A stretch of DNA of 64,000 bases, taken from assembly GCA_017480245.1 (NCBI GenBank), contig JAFVBA010000012.1, positions 62,001-126,000 on the forward strand, given 5' to 3'. The stretch comes from Bacteroidales bacterium (lineage in GTDB: Bacteria; Bacteroidota; Bacteroidia; Bacteroidales; P3). Under the pieces are notes generated by a model, which searched no databases, was not told the DNA's origin, and saw nothing but the letters and a program-made list of their open reading frames with translations. The position numbers and the translations under genes are program-made. Position 1 is the first letter of the stretch. Every line of letters starts with the position of its first letter. Positions 25,577 through 34,547 of the stretch are shown here, piece after piece.

Positions 25577-28423
25577 TTATATACTGCAAAGCAGTTTATA
25601 TTCGCACCATTTGCATTTTTCTTCGCTTATTACGGCATCATACAGTTCTTTATCTTGTTTTTCAAGTACGGAACTAAGCAATTGCACTAAACATTTTTCA
25701 AATTCATCATTCATTGCCTTATCGTAATAAAACACTTCCTTACCTCTGCCGCGCCCGTAGTCTATTGCCAAATTTCTTTCCTTCATTTGCGAAAGATACA
25801 TCAATTCTGGTTTTATTGTTGATACGTTTTCGTTATTGAATACCAAATAACAATAAAGCAATATCTCAAAAATATTCTCAAAACCTTCTTTTCTTACTCC
25901 CGTATCTTCATTACAAAACATCAAATCTTCAAAGCATTTGAAATGTCTGTCTTTTAGTTTTCCTGTTTTGTAATCTACAATCCTTAAAACCTTACTTCCG
26001 TCTTTTCTTATCACATAATCCATTCTGTCCAAACGGCCTTTCAAATGCACCGTGTGATTTCCTACCTGCAAATCTTTTGAATATTCTTTTTCTCCGCAAA
26101 GATACTCAATTTTTTCCTCACAATCCAACAGATAAACGTCTTTTATGTATTTTCTTATCATATTCAAATGAATCAAATCACCGCAAACACGCTTTTCTTT
26201 TGCGTTTTCTTCCTTTGAAATATAATCATTTACAACTTGTTCTATTATATTGTCAATTTCTTGAGAAGAATGATTTTTGCCTTGTATGGTTTGATAAAAA
26301 ATACTTGCGCAATTGTGGAAAACATTACCGAAAGCAATGGCTAAATACTCATCGTCCTCAATTTCTTCACGCAAATAACGGATATTATTCAAGTAAAATT
26401 TTTGCTGACAATGAATAAGATTATTCAGAGCAGACGGACTGAGAGTTTTTCCTTTATTATCAATGAATTTTAATTCGTTTATATCAAAATAATATTCCCT
26501 CTTGTCTGCACGCAATGCCTTAACGGAAGTCAAACTCTTGTAATTAATCTGTTTATTTACGTTTTTAAGATTAGCAAACTCTATTTCAATCTGACGGATA
26601 AACCTGCTTTTTTCCTTTAACTTATTTTCACCGCCAACGGTTGTGTAAATATAATCCACCCGCTTAGCCCTATGCAAAAGACGGTAGAAATAATAAGCGA
26701 AAACGCCTGCCTTACGGTCGGTATTCATCATCTCGTAAGCCTTACGGAACGAATAAGGAATAAACGATGTCTCTTTATTCAGTTTAGGCAGGTTATCATC
26801 GTTTGCACTCAACATCAAAATGTATTCAAAATCCAACGCACGCGTCTCTAACATACCCATAAGTTGCACACCGTTGATCCCGTCAGAAAGAATATCCAAG
26901 TTAAGCATTGAAAGTTCTTTTTTAAGGACGTTTTTGATGATTTCTCCGCTTAAAACTGCCTCACCTCTGTCAGTATATGAGGTATTAACTTTTTCAATAG
27001 AGGAAATAAATCCCAAAAGCGCCTTACAAACCTTTTTAAGTGCGGAAATCTGCCATAGACTTTCTTCGCTATTGTCCTTAGTTATGCTTTCAGCAATGGC
27101 TTTTATAGAATTAAAAACATTTTCTTTGGTAAAATTACCGTTATCCGCCAATTTGTTCATTTCAGTCAGCACTTCGTTGTAAAGCCATGTCTGATTGAAC
27201 GGATAACCCATAGTAATATTTATCTTATCCTTGAATTTCTCAGGCAGTGCTTTGATAACAAGCGGAATTAACGACTCATCGTTTAATATAATTGCGACAT
27301 CGGAAAGTTTAGGGTTTAGTGTTGAAAGTTTAGGGCTTGAAGTCGTGTTATCCGCACTCAGATTCTCTAAACCATAAACATTAGACTCTAAACTGTCAAG
27401 CCATTTGGAGATATATGCAAGCGATGTTGTTTCGTAGGGCGAAGAAATAATATTTATCTGTTGGTCATTTGTTGAAATATTATCAAATTTAACATCTTTG
27501 AAATCCTGACTTTGCGGAAATAACTTCAGATTTTCACGCACAAAAATTCCCGCCTCGTTACTTTCATCTTTGAAATAATATTCGTCATAATCCCAATAAA
27601 AATCCGTATCGTAGTTTTCCTTTAACAGACGGAAGATTTTCTTCTCAACATTATTCAAAACAGAGAATCCTATTACCTTTATTTTGTCGCAGGATAGGTT
27701 GATTTCGCCGTTTTCCAACCTTTTTGCAAATTCTCTGTACATTTTACCCGAATAAGCCAAGCGATTAGCGTCCAAAAGTGCATTGAATTTCTCGTAAATA
27801 TCGTAAAGACAATTCCAAACTTTGACAAAATTCTTACGCATTGAGGAGTTATCCTTTTCAAGTGAAGTATTAAACAAACGATTAACCAATTCAATCTGTT
27901 CTTTGGTGAGATAACCGCTCGGGTCTGCCTCCAAATTCTTGTATTCCTCTAAGTTGCGAAACAAAGCCCTTGCATCAACCAATTCTTTATCAATCTGGTC
28001 AAAATCATTCAATATAATATTCCCCCAAAAATAGAATTCGTCAAAAGTTTCCACACTCTCCGAACCCATCACCTCGCAATACACGGTGTAAAGCATATAT
28101 AAAAGTTCAAGATTTTCGCCTTTCTGAAAATCGTTCATAGAACCCACGACCATCTCATCAATAGAAAAAATCTCAGGTACGAAAAACGGCGTTGAGGTGT
28201 GAGGGTTTAATGTTGAAAGTTTAGGGTTTAAAGAATTGTTATCCGCACTCGGATTCTCTAAACCATAAACGTTAAACTCTAAACTCTCAAATTCCTTAAG
28301 ATATTCGAAGAAAAAACGAATTGCACGGCGGTTCGGAAACAACACCATTACATTATGCAGATTGTTTTTCTCGTTTTCAAAAATTTTCCTTGCCGTTTGT
28401 TTTAAAAATCCTTCACTTTGCAT
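25577..28423 (-). CDS. addB: AddB/RexB-like PD-(D/E)XK nuclease with inactivated helicase domain
   Basis: The 948-residue protein starts with the degraded helicase region (NVMVLFPNRRAIRFFFEYL) and has no proper Walker A, as in AddB. TRALDFEYILMLSANDDNLP and a DYIYTTVGGENKLKE segment follow. The C-terminal nuclease contains GRLDRMDYV and LRIVDYKTGKLKD. Four cysteines in the AddB arrangement, one in LIHCQQKFYL and three in CKWCEYKLLC at the end, are expected to bind an iron-sulfur cluster. Two homologous inserts of about 30 residues (45-75 and 342-373; NVYGLENLSADN and PKLSTLNPKLS) lie in surface-loop positions and are encoded by repeat DNA. It lies 161 bp after addA. The pair should resect double-strand breaks. 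Confidence 0.9.
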   Translation of the reverse strand: MQSEGFLKQTARKIFENEKNNLHNVMVLFPNRRAIRFFFEYLKEFESLEFNVYGLENPSADNNSLNPKLSTLNPHTSTPFFVPEIFSIDEMVVGSMNDFQKGENLELLYMLYTVYCEVMGSESVETFDEFYFWGNIILNDFDQIDKELVDARALFRNLEEYKNLEADPSGYLTKEQIELVNRLFNTSLEKDNSSMRKNFVKVWNCLYDIYEKFNALLDANRLAYSGKMYREFAKRLENGEINLSCDKIKVIGFSVLNNVEKKIFRLLKENYDTDFYWDYDEYYFKDESNEAGIFVRENLKLFPQSQDFKDVKFDNISTNDQQINIISSPYETTSLAYISKWLDSLESNVYGLENLSADNTTSSPKLSTLNPKLSDVAIILNDESLIPLVIKALPEKFKDKINITMGYPFNQTWLYNEVLTEMNKLADNGNFTKENVFNSIKAIAESITKDNSEESLWQISALKKVCKALLGFISSIEKVNTSYTDRGEAVLSGEIIKNVLKKELSMLNLDILSDGINGVQLMGMLETRALDFEYILMLSANDDNLPKLNKETSFIPYSFRKAYEMMNTDRKAGVFAYYFYRLLHRAKRVDYIYTTVGGENKLKEKSRFIRQIEIEFANLKNVNKQINYKSLTSVKALRADKREYYFDINELKFIDNKGKTLSPSALNNLIHCQQKFYLNNIRYLREEIEDDEYLAIAFGNVFHNCASIFYQTIQGKNHSSQEIDNIIEQVVNDYISKEENAKEKRVCGDLIHLNMIRKYIKDVYLLDCEEKIEYLCGEKEYSKDLQVGNHTVHLKGRLDRMDYVIRKDGSKVLRIVDYKTGKLKDRHFKCFEDLMFCNEDTGVRKEGFENIFEILLYCYLVFNNENVSTIKPELMYLSQMKERNLAIDYGRGRGKEVFYYDKAMNDEFEKCLVQLLSSVLEKQDKELYDAVISEEKCKWCEYKLLCSI
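27304..27398. repeat. TTTAGGG-heptamer/21-bp repeat inside addB (copy B)
   Basis: GTTTAGGG occurs at 27307 and 27328 and CTCTAAAC at 27365 and 27386, each 21 bp apart, and the left half reads as degenerate GTTTAGG heptamers. About 88 bp align to 28203-28290 with roughly nine mismatches by eye. In the minus-strand protein it encodes the second NVYGLEN-type insert of AddB. Confidence 0.85.
28201..28290. repeat. TTTAGGG-heptamer/21-bp repeat inside addB (copy A)
   Basis: GGGTTTA at 28203 and 28224 and CTCTAAAC at 28256 and 28277 are each 21 bp apart. It is the homologue of the copy at 27304-27398, in the same orientation and reading frame, and encodes the first insert (FNVYGLENPSADN) of AddB. 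Confidence 0.85.
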
Positions 28424-28468
28424 ATTCTTTATATAATCTTATTTTCTTATTACTACAACATTTTGAAA

Positions 28469-28550
28469 TTTTGTGCCGTTTCAGTAAATTCTTTTCTGAA
28501 AAGAGTAAAATGTTTTCAGAAAACAATTTCGTGATTCGGCACTTTATTTT
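28469..28550. repeat. Palindromic repeat, GTGCCGAATCA subtype (copy 3)
   Basis: About 82 bp with imperfect inverted ends (TTTTGTGCCG and CGGCACTTTATTTT) and inner modules TTTTCTGAAAA and TTTTCAGAAAA whose TTTTC starts are 21 bp apart (28492, 28513). Its reverse complement matches the element at 46573-46658 nearly throughout. It lies 35 bp past the addA stop and 46 bp before addB. Confidence 0.9.
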
Positions 28551-28584
28551 AGTGCATCTAATTTACCAATAAACCTTTTGATAT

Positions 28585-31500
28585 TCAACATTTTTCTATT
28601 GTGCTTTCGGTGGGGTTTTCAGGGTTGATATAGTAGAGGTAGCCGATGAAATTTTTGTTTTTAAACGCTTCCATCTGAGAAATTAACTGCATGTATTGTT
28701 TAACTTGCTTATGATATTTTTCTTCACGCTTACCGAATTTGTAATCAACCACTATAACCTCGTTATCATTGTACATAACCCTATCAGGTCGTTTGATAAG
28801 CAGTTCGTTTGCGTTGTCAAAACAAATAACAGCCCTTTCGTTGAGGATTTTGTAGGTGTTGTCGTACCAATGCAACTCTTCGGTTTGGGCAATCACAGTA
28901 TCAAAAATTTCTCTTAATACGGAAGTGTCTTCATTTGCCTTTTCCGCTTGCAGAATTATGTTTTCAATGTCGTTTTCTCTCTTCAAACGGGAGATATATG
29001 AATGATACTTAGTTCCTAATTCCATTTGAGAAAGATTGTTGTAGGTATCGGCAAAATATTCTTCCAATTCGTCCTCCTTAGATGTTGAAAATACAACGTT
29101 ATTATCCGACAACTCTATTTTATCAACTGTTATTTCGCCGTTGTTTTCTGTATTTGATATTTTGTTTGAGGATTTTGTTTTTTCGCAATTGCGATACACG
29201 AAAAGATTACCGCCTTTATCGGCAAAATCTTGCGGATTGACTGAAGTAACATAATTAAACAAAAGAGCGTTAAGCGCTTTGGGTTCGCTTTTGAGAGCGT
29301 TGGCTGACGGAACAGTGGATATTACTGAAAGGTTATCACGGCAACGGGTGAAGGCAACGTATAATAAATTGACGGTATCCATAAACTGCGAATGCTTTTC
29401 ACTTTCAAACAAATCATTATATGAAGTGTTTTCAAGATTTGAGGCTGTTGTCATAAAGACAGGCAGTTTGGCGGTGGCGTCATCGGATTTTACCCAGATG
29501 TTTTCCGATTTGTAGAAATTATTGTCGCAATACGGCACAATCACAACACGGTATGCCAATCCCTTACTCTTATGTATGGAAGTCAAACGCACACCTGCTT
29601 TAACGCCGCTCATATCTACACTCCGTTCTTGCAATGTCTCCTGCCAATAATCAAGAAATTCCTTAAGGTTACCGCTCCGCGTTTTGATATAATCTTTAAT
29701 GGTATCATAGAATGCAGGTAAGAAAACGGCGTCATCATCAATTTGTAGAATGTTTGCTATTTTCATCACAACTTCCAGCAGTGATTTTTCTTTGCGGGAA
29801 GTTCTTGCAAAATCGTCAAGACGTTTTTGTGCCGTATCATCGGCATTGATTATCTCCTTTGATATACATTTTGTGCTGTCATCAAGATATTTCAACGTCT
29901 CTACTATCTTATTAACCGCAAGAGAGGAAGAAAATTTAAAAGCAATATCACTTACGGGATTGTAATCAAATTCGGTGTCATTTTTCAGACGGTTGGCTAC
30001 ATCAATAAGTTTATCGTTGGAGCGGAATAGCAATGCAATGTCGCTTAAATCATATCCTTTTTCACTGTGATAGTAATTGATTTCGTGCTTTATATAATTG
30101 TATATATCGTCTTTGCTATCGGTGAATTTTATGCGCACAATTCCTATATTATCATCGCGTCTTACTTTTTGCGGAACGAAATTCACGCCGTTATTTTCGT
30201 ATATCGTTTTGAACAAATCATTATTAAATTTAACGATATTACCGAGCGAGCGGAAATTTTCTTTCAAATGAATGACGCTGTCGCTATTGTCTTCGGTAAG
30301 TTTTTGCAATATGGTAAAATCTCCGCCGTTGAAACGATAGATACTCTGTTTTATGTCGCCGAAAATGAAAGAAGAACCGCCTGTTTGCAGACTTTCGTCT
30401 ATCAATTTCTTAAGATTTTTATACGAAGAACGGCTTGTGTCCTGAAATTCGTCAATAAAAATATGTTCAATGCGTTGCGAAATCTTTTCAAACACGAAAG
30501 GAACGTCCCCTTCATTGAGTTTGCTGAGCAAGTATGCAGTATCATTCAATATAAATATGTTATCTTTTTTGAGAATTCCGCTTTTGATTTGCGCAATATT
30601 GTTCAAAACTCCCAATTGATAGATATTGTTGTAATAAATCTTGTTCAAACGGAAATCATTATAGTTTTCTTTCAAATAATCAATGATATCATATGTTTCC
30701 TCAGCGACTTCGGGCAGAGTTTTTCTCTCTTCCAATTCCTCAATTGCCGTAATTTCTTCGGGCATCTTGATTATATAATTGTAAATTCCGTTCTTCCTGC
30801 CGTCTTTGAAGTCTTTAGCCTCCAAAGATAAGGTTTTGCATTTATCAATAAATGCTTCTTTCTTCTCTTTTAAGGTCTTTTCAAATTGTTTTACCTCTTT
30901 GGCTAATTGTTTGCGCAAATTCTCAAGGTTTTCAAGTGATAACAGGGTATTGTTTTCCGATTGTAAAACAGAGGAAACTTCATCGGATTTGAACGCTTTG
31001 GCTGCAAACTTATTCAAAGTCTTTTCTATGTTCCACGACTTGCCGTCTTCCTGACTTTTTATAAAGAAATTAAGTAGCCAGTTTAGAGTTGAGGGGTTAG
31101 AGTTAAGAGCATGTTCGTTTGTATCTTGAATTTTTGGCGTTTCGTTATCATCGGAAATTTCGGAATTGACTAATGTCTTTACTGCCAACTCATCGTATTT
31201 TTGCGAATCCAATGCTAAGATATAATTTCCCGTAACTCCCAGTTCTTTGGTGAGATTTTTCAAAACCAATTGGAAAAAAGAATCTATTGTTGAGACATTA
31301 AAAAACGAATAATGGTGAAGAATTTGTTTCAAGACCTCATTTGCTTTTTGTTGTATCACTTTTTCGTTTTTCACAATAAACTCTTCACGCCATTTTTTTG
31401 AGTATTTTTCCCAGTCTTTTGCGGAAATATTGTTGTACAGACGGATTATATTTTCCTTATATCCTGCGGTTTCTCCGTCAGTTGCGCCGACGGAAAGGTT

Positions 31501-31674
31501 TTGCAACACGTCAATAATACGGTCTTTCATCTCCTTAGCGGCGGCATTGGTAAAAGTAACGGCAAGAATGTTCTCAAATCCGCTTTTCATCGCCGTAACG
31601 ATATAATTACTCGCAAGATTGAACGTTTTTCCGCTCCCCGCAGAAGCATCATAGATTTTGAAATTAGTTTGCAT
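28585..31674 (-). CDS. addA: AddA-like UvrD/Rep helicase-nuclease
   Basis: The start at 31672-31674 (MQTNFKIYDAS) places the Walker A motif (ASAGSGKTFNLA) at the N-terminus as in this family; the longer frame upstream adds 15 unsupported residues. Further helicase motifs are AVTFTNAAAKEMKDRI, the DEFQDTSRSSYKNL Walker B, FGDIKQSIYRFNGGDF, LKENFRS, TSIHKSKGLAYRVVIVP and LLYVAFTRCRDNLSV. The C-terminal nuclease has KRPDRVMYNDNEVIVVDYKF. At 1029 residues it is the complete helicase-nuclease partner of AddB for processing double-strand ends. A short insert (NEHALNSNPSTLN) is encoded by degenerate heptamer DNA. The promoter at 31695-31725 is strong. Confidence 0.92.
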   Translation of the reverse strand: MQTNFKIYDASAGSGKTFNLASNYIVTAMKSGFENILAVTFTNAAAKEMKDRIIDVLQNLSVGATDGETAGYKENIIRLYNNISAKDWEKYSKKWREEFIVKNEKVIQQKANEVLKQILHHYSFFNVSTIDSFFQLVLKNLTKELGVTGNYILALDSQKYDELAVKTLVNSEISDDNETPKIQDTNEHALNSNPSTLNWLLNFFIKSQEDGKSWNIEKTLNKFAAKAFKSDEVSSVLQSENNTLLSLENLENLRKQLAKEVKQFEKTLKEKKEAFIDKCKTLSLEAKDFKDGRKNGIYNYIIKMPEEITAIEELEERKTLPEVAEETYDIIDYLKENYNDFRLNKIYYNNIYQLGVLNNIAQIKSGILKKDNIFILNDTAYLLSKLNEGDVPFVFEKISQRIEHIFIDEFQDTSRSSYKNLKKLIDESLQTGGSSFIFGDIKQSIYRFNGGDFTILQKLTEDNSDSVIHLKENFRSLGNIVKFNNDLFKTIYENNGVNFVPQKVRRDDNIGIVRIKFTDSKDDIYNYIKHEINYYHSEKGYDLSDIALLFRSNDKLIDVANRLKNDTEFDYNPVSDIAFKFSSSLAVNKIVETLKYLDDSTKCISKEIINADDTAQKRLDDFARTSRKEKSLLEVVMKIANILQIDDDAVFLPAFYDTIKDYIKTRSGNLKEFLDYWQETLQERSVDMSGVKAGVRLTSIHKSKGLAYRVVIVPYCDNNFYKSENIWVKSDDATAKLPVFMTTASNLENTSYNDLFESEKHSQFMDTVNLLYVAFTRCRDNLSVISTVPSANALKSEPKALNALLFNYVTSVNPQDFADKGGNLFVYRNCEKTKSSNKISNTENNGEITVDKIELSDNNVVFSTSKEDELEEYFADTYNNLSQMELGTKYHSYISRLKRENDIENIILQAEKANEDTSVLREIFDTVIAQTEELHWYDNTYKILNERAVICFDNANELLIKRPDRVMYNDNEVIVVDYKFGKREEKYHKQVKQYMQLISQMEAFKNKNFIGYLYYINPENPTESTIEKC
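31080..31111. repeat. Degenerate GTTTAGG heptamer tract inside addA
   Basis: The plus strand reads GTTTAGA, GTTGAGG, GGTTAGA, GTTAAGA in consecutive 7-bp steps from 31081. It encodes the HALNSNPSTLN segment of AddA, related to NPKLSTLN in AddB. Confidence 0.6.
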
Positions 31675-31694
31675 ATATTTGTTATTTAGATATG

Positions 31695-31725
31695 CAAAAA
31701 TAATAAATTTCCTGCACAAAACAAA
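31695..31725 (-). promoter_or_regulatory. addA: addA promoter, TTTG-N19-TATTTTTG
   Basis: On the minus strand TTTG (complement of 31722-31725) is followed after 19 bp by TATTTTTG (31695-31702). Both boxes and the spacing match the Bacteroidota consensus; the -7 box ends 20 bp before the start codon. Confidence 0.75.
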
Positions 31726-31740
31726 ATTCTGAACATAAAA

Positions 31741-31908
31741 ATCATTGAAATAAATCTAAAAGTCATTGAAACTAATTAGTACAAGATTTTTATGCAATCG
31801 CAAGCGACGAAATTAATATGCGTGATTAGTGAAATATTTCTTGAGATTAATAAAATAAAGTGCGTGATTATTTTTGCATAATCACACACTTATTTTCAAT
31901 TACGAAGC
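31741..31908. repeat. 21-bp-period array with palindromic repeat (copy 4)
   Basis: TCATTGAAA recurs 21 bp apart (31742, 31763) and GCGTGATTA 42 bp apart (31820, 31862). The right part is a palindrome of the GTGCGTGATTA subtype: AAAATAAAGTGCGTGATTA (31852-31870) with TAATCACACACTTATTTT (31879-31896). It fills the spacer between porN and addA and may terminate the T9SS operon. Confidence 0.8.
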
Positions 31909-31964
31909 GATAATTTGGATAATCTCCGTATTGATGTTTTATTTTTATGAAACGATTACTCCTA

Positions 31965-32873
31965 TTAGTACTCCCACATATCTTGTTCTCTGTTGAATAT
32001 CTCCTCTTCTATAGCTTCGGATTCCAACAAAGCATCCAAACCAGTAAGATAGTCTGCTATTCTTCTGTTATACACATTTGAAGTACGTAATACGTAAGAA
32101 GTGAAAAGACGTTTTACAAAGACATCATCGTAAGAGATTTGTTGTACATCATTTCTCGGATTGTACATTTCTGCATTAGCAAGAAGATTTCTTACTGCAG
32201 GATCATTGTAACGAATCCAACCAAGAGTATTTTCAGATGTTCCTTCTCCATTAGCATTAGGTCTATCATAAACAAGAGCAAAAGCTATTATTCTGACATC
32301 TCTAACAGAACGTTGTTTATCTACATACCAATCCTCTTTGATTCTCATTTTCTTTATATTATCAGCTCTTACTGGTGTAAATATTGTAGAATCTTTAGTA
32401 TATGTTCCCCATAATCCATCAGGATCATCTGGATTCGTCTCCTCTATTGGTACAATCTCCACTCCTCCTAAACGTTGGAATAGGTCTGCATAATCTTCTT
32501 CTTCCTTGAATTCGTCATCCTTGTAACATTTAATCTCTCCTGCTCTCAAAGCTCTATCAAGGACGGTAAACAAATTTGCTCTACCTTGTGCGCCATAATT
32601 AACATCGCCAGCATCCTCCTCTCTTGGATAATAGAATGGTTGATTCATTTTTTCTCTAAAATCTACCAAACGCCAAACTCTTTGTTTCCACACAACATCA
32701 GCATCACGAACATAAGGATAAACAAAAGGTTTTTTCGTTCTGTTGCTATTAGAGATTTCATAGAAAGAATCTAAATTTTCATTTGATTCCTCTTCTTCAA
32801 CAACCTGTGCAAATAAATTACCGCTTACAAAAAGCATTATTGCACTCAATACTAACAAACTTGTTCTTTTCAT
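31965..32873 (-). CDS. porN: T9SS ring subunit PorN/GldN
   Basis: The 302-residue periplasmic protein has a signal peptide (KRTSLLVLSAIMLFVSGNLFAQ) and the GldN family segments RPYVYPYV-like KPFVYPYVRDADVVWKQRVW and REKMNQPFYYPREE early, then KEDWYVDKQRSVRDVRIIAF in the second half. PorN joins the PorK lipoprotein in the periplasmic ring of the type IX secretion machine. It is the last gene of the porP-K-L-M-N block, 25 bp after porM, the canonical order. Length matches the family. Confidence 0.95.
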   Translation of the reverse strand: MKRTSLLVLSAIMLFVSGNLFAQVVEEEESNENLDSFYEISNSNRTKKPFVYPYVRDADVVWKQRVWRLVDFREKMNQPFYYPREEDAGDVNYGAQGRANLFTVLDRALRAGEIKCYKDDEFKEEEDYADLFQRLGGVEIVPIEETNPDDPDGLWGTYTKDSTIFTPVRADNIKKMRIKEDWYVDKQRSVRDVRIIAFALVYDRPNANGEGTSENTLGWIRYNDPAVRNLLANAEMYNPRNDVQQISYDDVFVKRLFTSYVLRTSNVYNRRIADYLTGLDALLESEAIEEEIFNREQDMWEY

Positions 32874-32898
32874 ATCGCTTTGTATTTATAGTTAGTTA

Positions 32899-34494
32899 CT
32901 ATTTTATTTTAAATGCTAACTGTCCATCAGCCGCATGTACTCCGTCTGGTCCTTTGTATCTAATATTACTAAATACAACTGAATTTCCTCTTCTTAACTT
33001 AGAAAACTTAACCTTCATCTCTGGAGTAAGTTGTCCTCCTGTAGCAGTCATTGGAGGTTGTCCATCGCCTCCTGTTGTTATATCAACTGTATAACTAATA
33101 ACCTCATATTTAACAGGGAAATCAAAGCCATTCAAATCCATCTTAAGACCCGTCTGAGCAGCTAAAACTTCTTTTGCAATTGCACCACCACTTAATGTTC
33201 CTAATTTAGCAGACATCTTTGGAATTTGTTTACTTCTAAAATCCATATGTCCTAAGGTTTTAGTAGCACCTCCAACTTTAGCACTAACTGAAATAGTTGC
33301 TTTACCAGGAGACTTAACGTGTGCAATATAAGTACCATCAGGTTTTTTAGTCATAGACAATCCGGCTCCATTTGTAGAAACTACCAAATCATTACTATTA
33401 ACACCAGGAGCAGCTATTGAAATAGGGTTATCAACTCCTATATACAATACATTCATATTTGTCGGAGAAATAGTTACAGAAGGAGGAGCAACGAAAAATT
33501 CACCGCTGAAATCATAAGGAATACTTCCTGATTCTTTCTTTACTCTAACAGTTCCTTTATATGTTCTCTTTCCTAAAGCCCCCCCGCCAATCTTCAAACG
33601 AAGAGTACCGGAATCTGTTGCAGTTAAAGAACCTGCAGCACAATCTCCTTCCAATTGTCCACGGGAATCATAAGCAGCTACGATAACATCCGCTTCGTAA
33701 GTTCCGCCTTGCATAATGTAAGTTTCTTTCGGAATAACCCTCGCGATTACTTTATCAAATTTGAAATCATCAGCAGAAATTGCAGAATACAAATTATTAA
33801 CAACATCATATTCTTGGTTAAGAATTTCGGATTTCAATTTATTCAAAACAACAATATCCGCAACCAAGACACCGTGATAGAAATTGTATTGCATCCAATT
33901 AACTTCCTGATGAGAAGCATTCTTGAATTTTTTCTTAGTGTCTATCTGCATTTTCTTCAATTGGTCATGAAAACGAGGATCACTCAAAGACATCATTTTC
34001 GCTTGATATGATTCTATTTTCTTTCTTAGTTCTATTCCCTTACCTTGACTTCCGTCATCGGTATCTCCAAAGAAATAACGGGTAGGAGCTGAAAACTCGT
34101 CTTTTTTCTGAATATTAATATATCCTTCTTTTGACATCAAAGTCTTAGCCTCACCTGCTCCGCCTTTATATCCTTCAACATTAGCAATAAGTTCATACTT
34201 CATATTGTCGATATAAGCAACAAGCTCCTTACTGTCCTTTCTTACTTGCTGAGCTTTATCCCAATTCTCCTGAACTTTAGTAGGATTGTTGTTATATGCA
34301 TTTTCAAACATCTGGTAAGAACTTTCAGCTTTTGATTGTAAAAGGTTATTAGTTATTTCCAGAGAATCTCCCACGGTAACAAAGCCGTTAAGAATCTCAG
34401 CCGATACATTCAGTGCCAACATTGCTGTATACACCAAATACATCATTCCTATCATCTTTTGCCTCGGGGTCTCCGGGCAATTTGTAGCACCCAT
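32899..34494 (-). CDS. porM: T9SS motor subunit PorM/GldM
   Basis: The 531-residue protein begins MGATNCPETPRQKMIGMMYL with one membrane helix (YLVYTAMLALNVSAEI), then a long periplasmic part of stacked beta domains (D1-D4). GldM pairs with GldL to form the proton-driven rotary motor that powers T9SS and gliding. The helix has the characteristic conserved N-terminal PETPRQKMI and the periplasmic helix NGFVTVGDSLEITNNLL. It lies between porL (53 bp upstream) and porN. Nothing unusual is seen. Confidence 0.96.
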   Translation of the reverse strand: MGATNCPETPRQKMIGMMYLVYTAMLALNVSAEILNGFVTVGDSLEITNNLLQSKAESSYQMFENAYNNNPTKVQENWDKAQQVRKDSKELVAYIDNMKYELIANVEGYKGGAGEAKTLMSKEGYINIQKKDEFSAPTRYFFGDTDDGSQGKGIELRKKIESYQAKMMSLSDPRFHDQLKKMQIDTKKKFKNASHQEVNWMQYNFYHGVLVADIVVLNKLKSEILNQEYDVVNNLYSAISADDFKFDKVIARVIPKETYIMQGGTYEADVIVAAYDSRGQLEGDCAAGSLTATDSGTLRLKIGGGALGKRTYKGTVRVKKESGSIPYDFSGEFFVAPPSVTISPTNMNVLYIGVDNPISIAAPGVNSNDLVVSTNGAGLSMTKKPDGTYIAHVKSPGKATISVSAKVGGATKTLGHMDFRSKQIPKMSAKLGTLSGGAIAKEVLAAQTGLKMDLNGFDFPVKYEVISYTVDITTGGDGQPPMTATGGQLTPEMKVKFSKLRRGNSVVFSNIRYKGPDGVHAADGQLAFKIK

Positions 34495-34547
34495 AATCTT
34501 CTATTTTTTTAATTAAACATTAATTAATTTGATTTATGGACTATCTA

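Noticed and set aside
28321-28572. Plus-strand 83-codon frame ending in FSEKSKMFSENNFV
   Set aside because: It is antisense to the start of addB and then reads through the palindromic repeat; similarity to the DUF4175 insert comes from the repeat, not from a gene.
30067-30831. Open frame of 254 codons on the plus strand
   Set aside because: It is antisense to the strongly supported addA, has no recognisable domain, and is rich in Ile/Phe as expected for a shadow of a Lys/Glu/Asn-rich gene.
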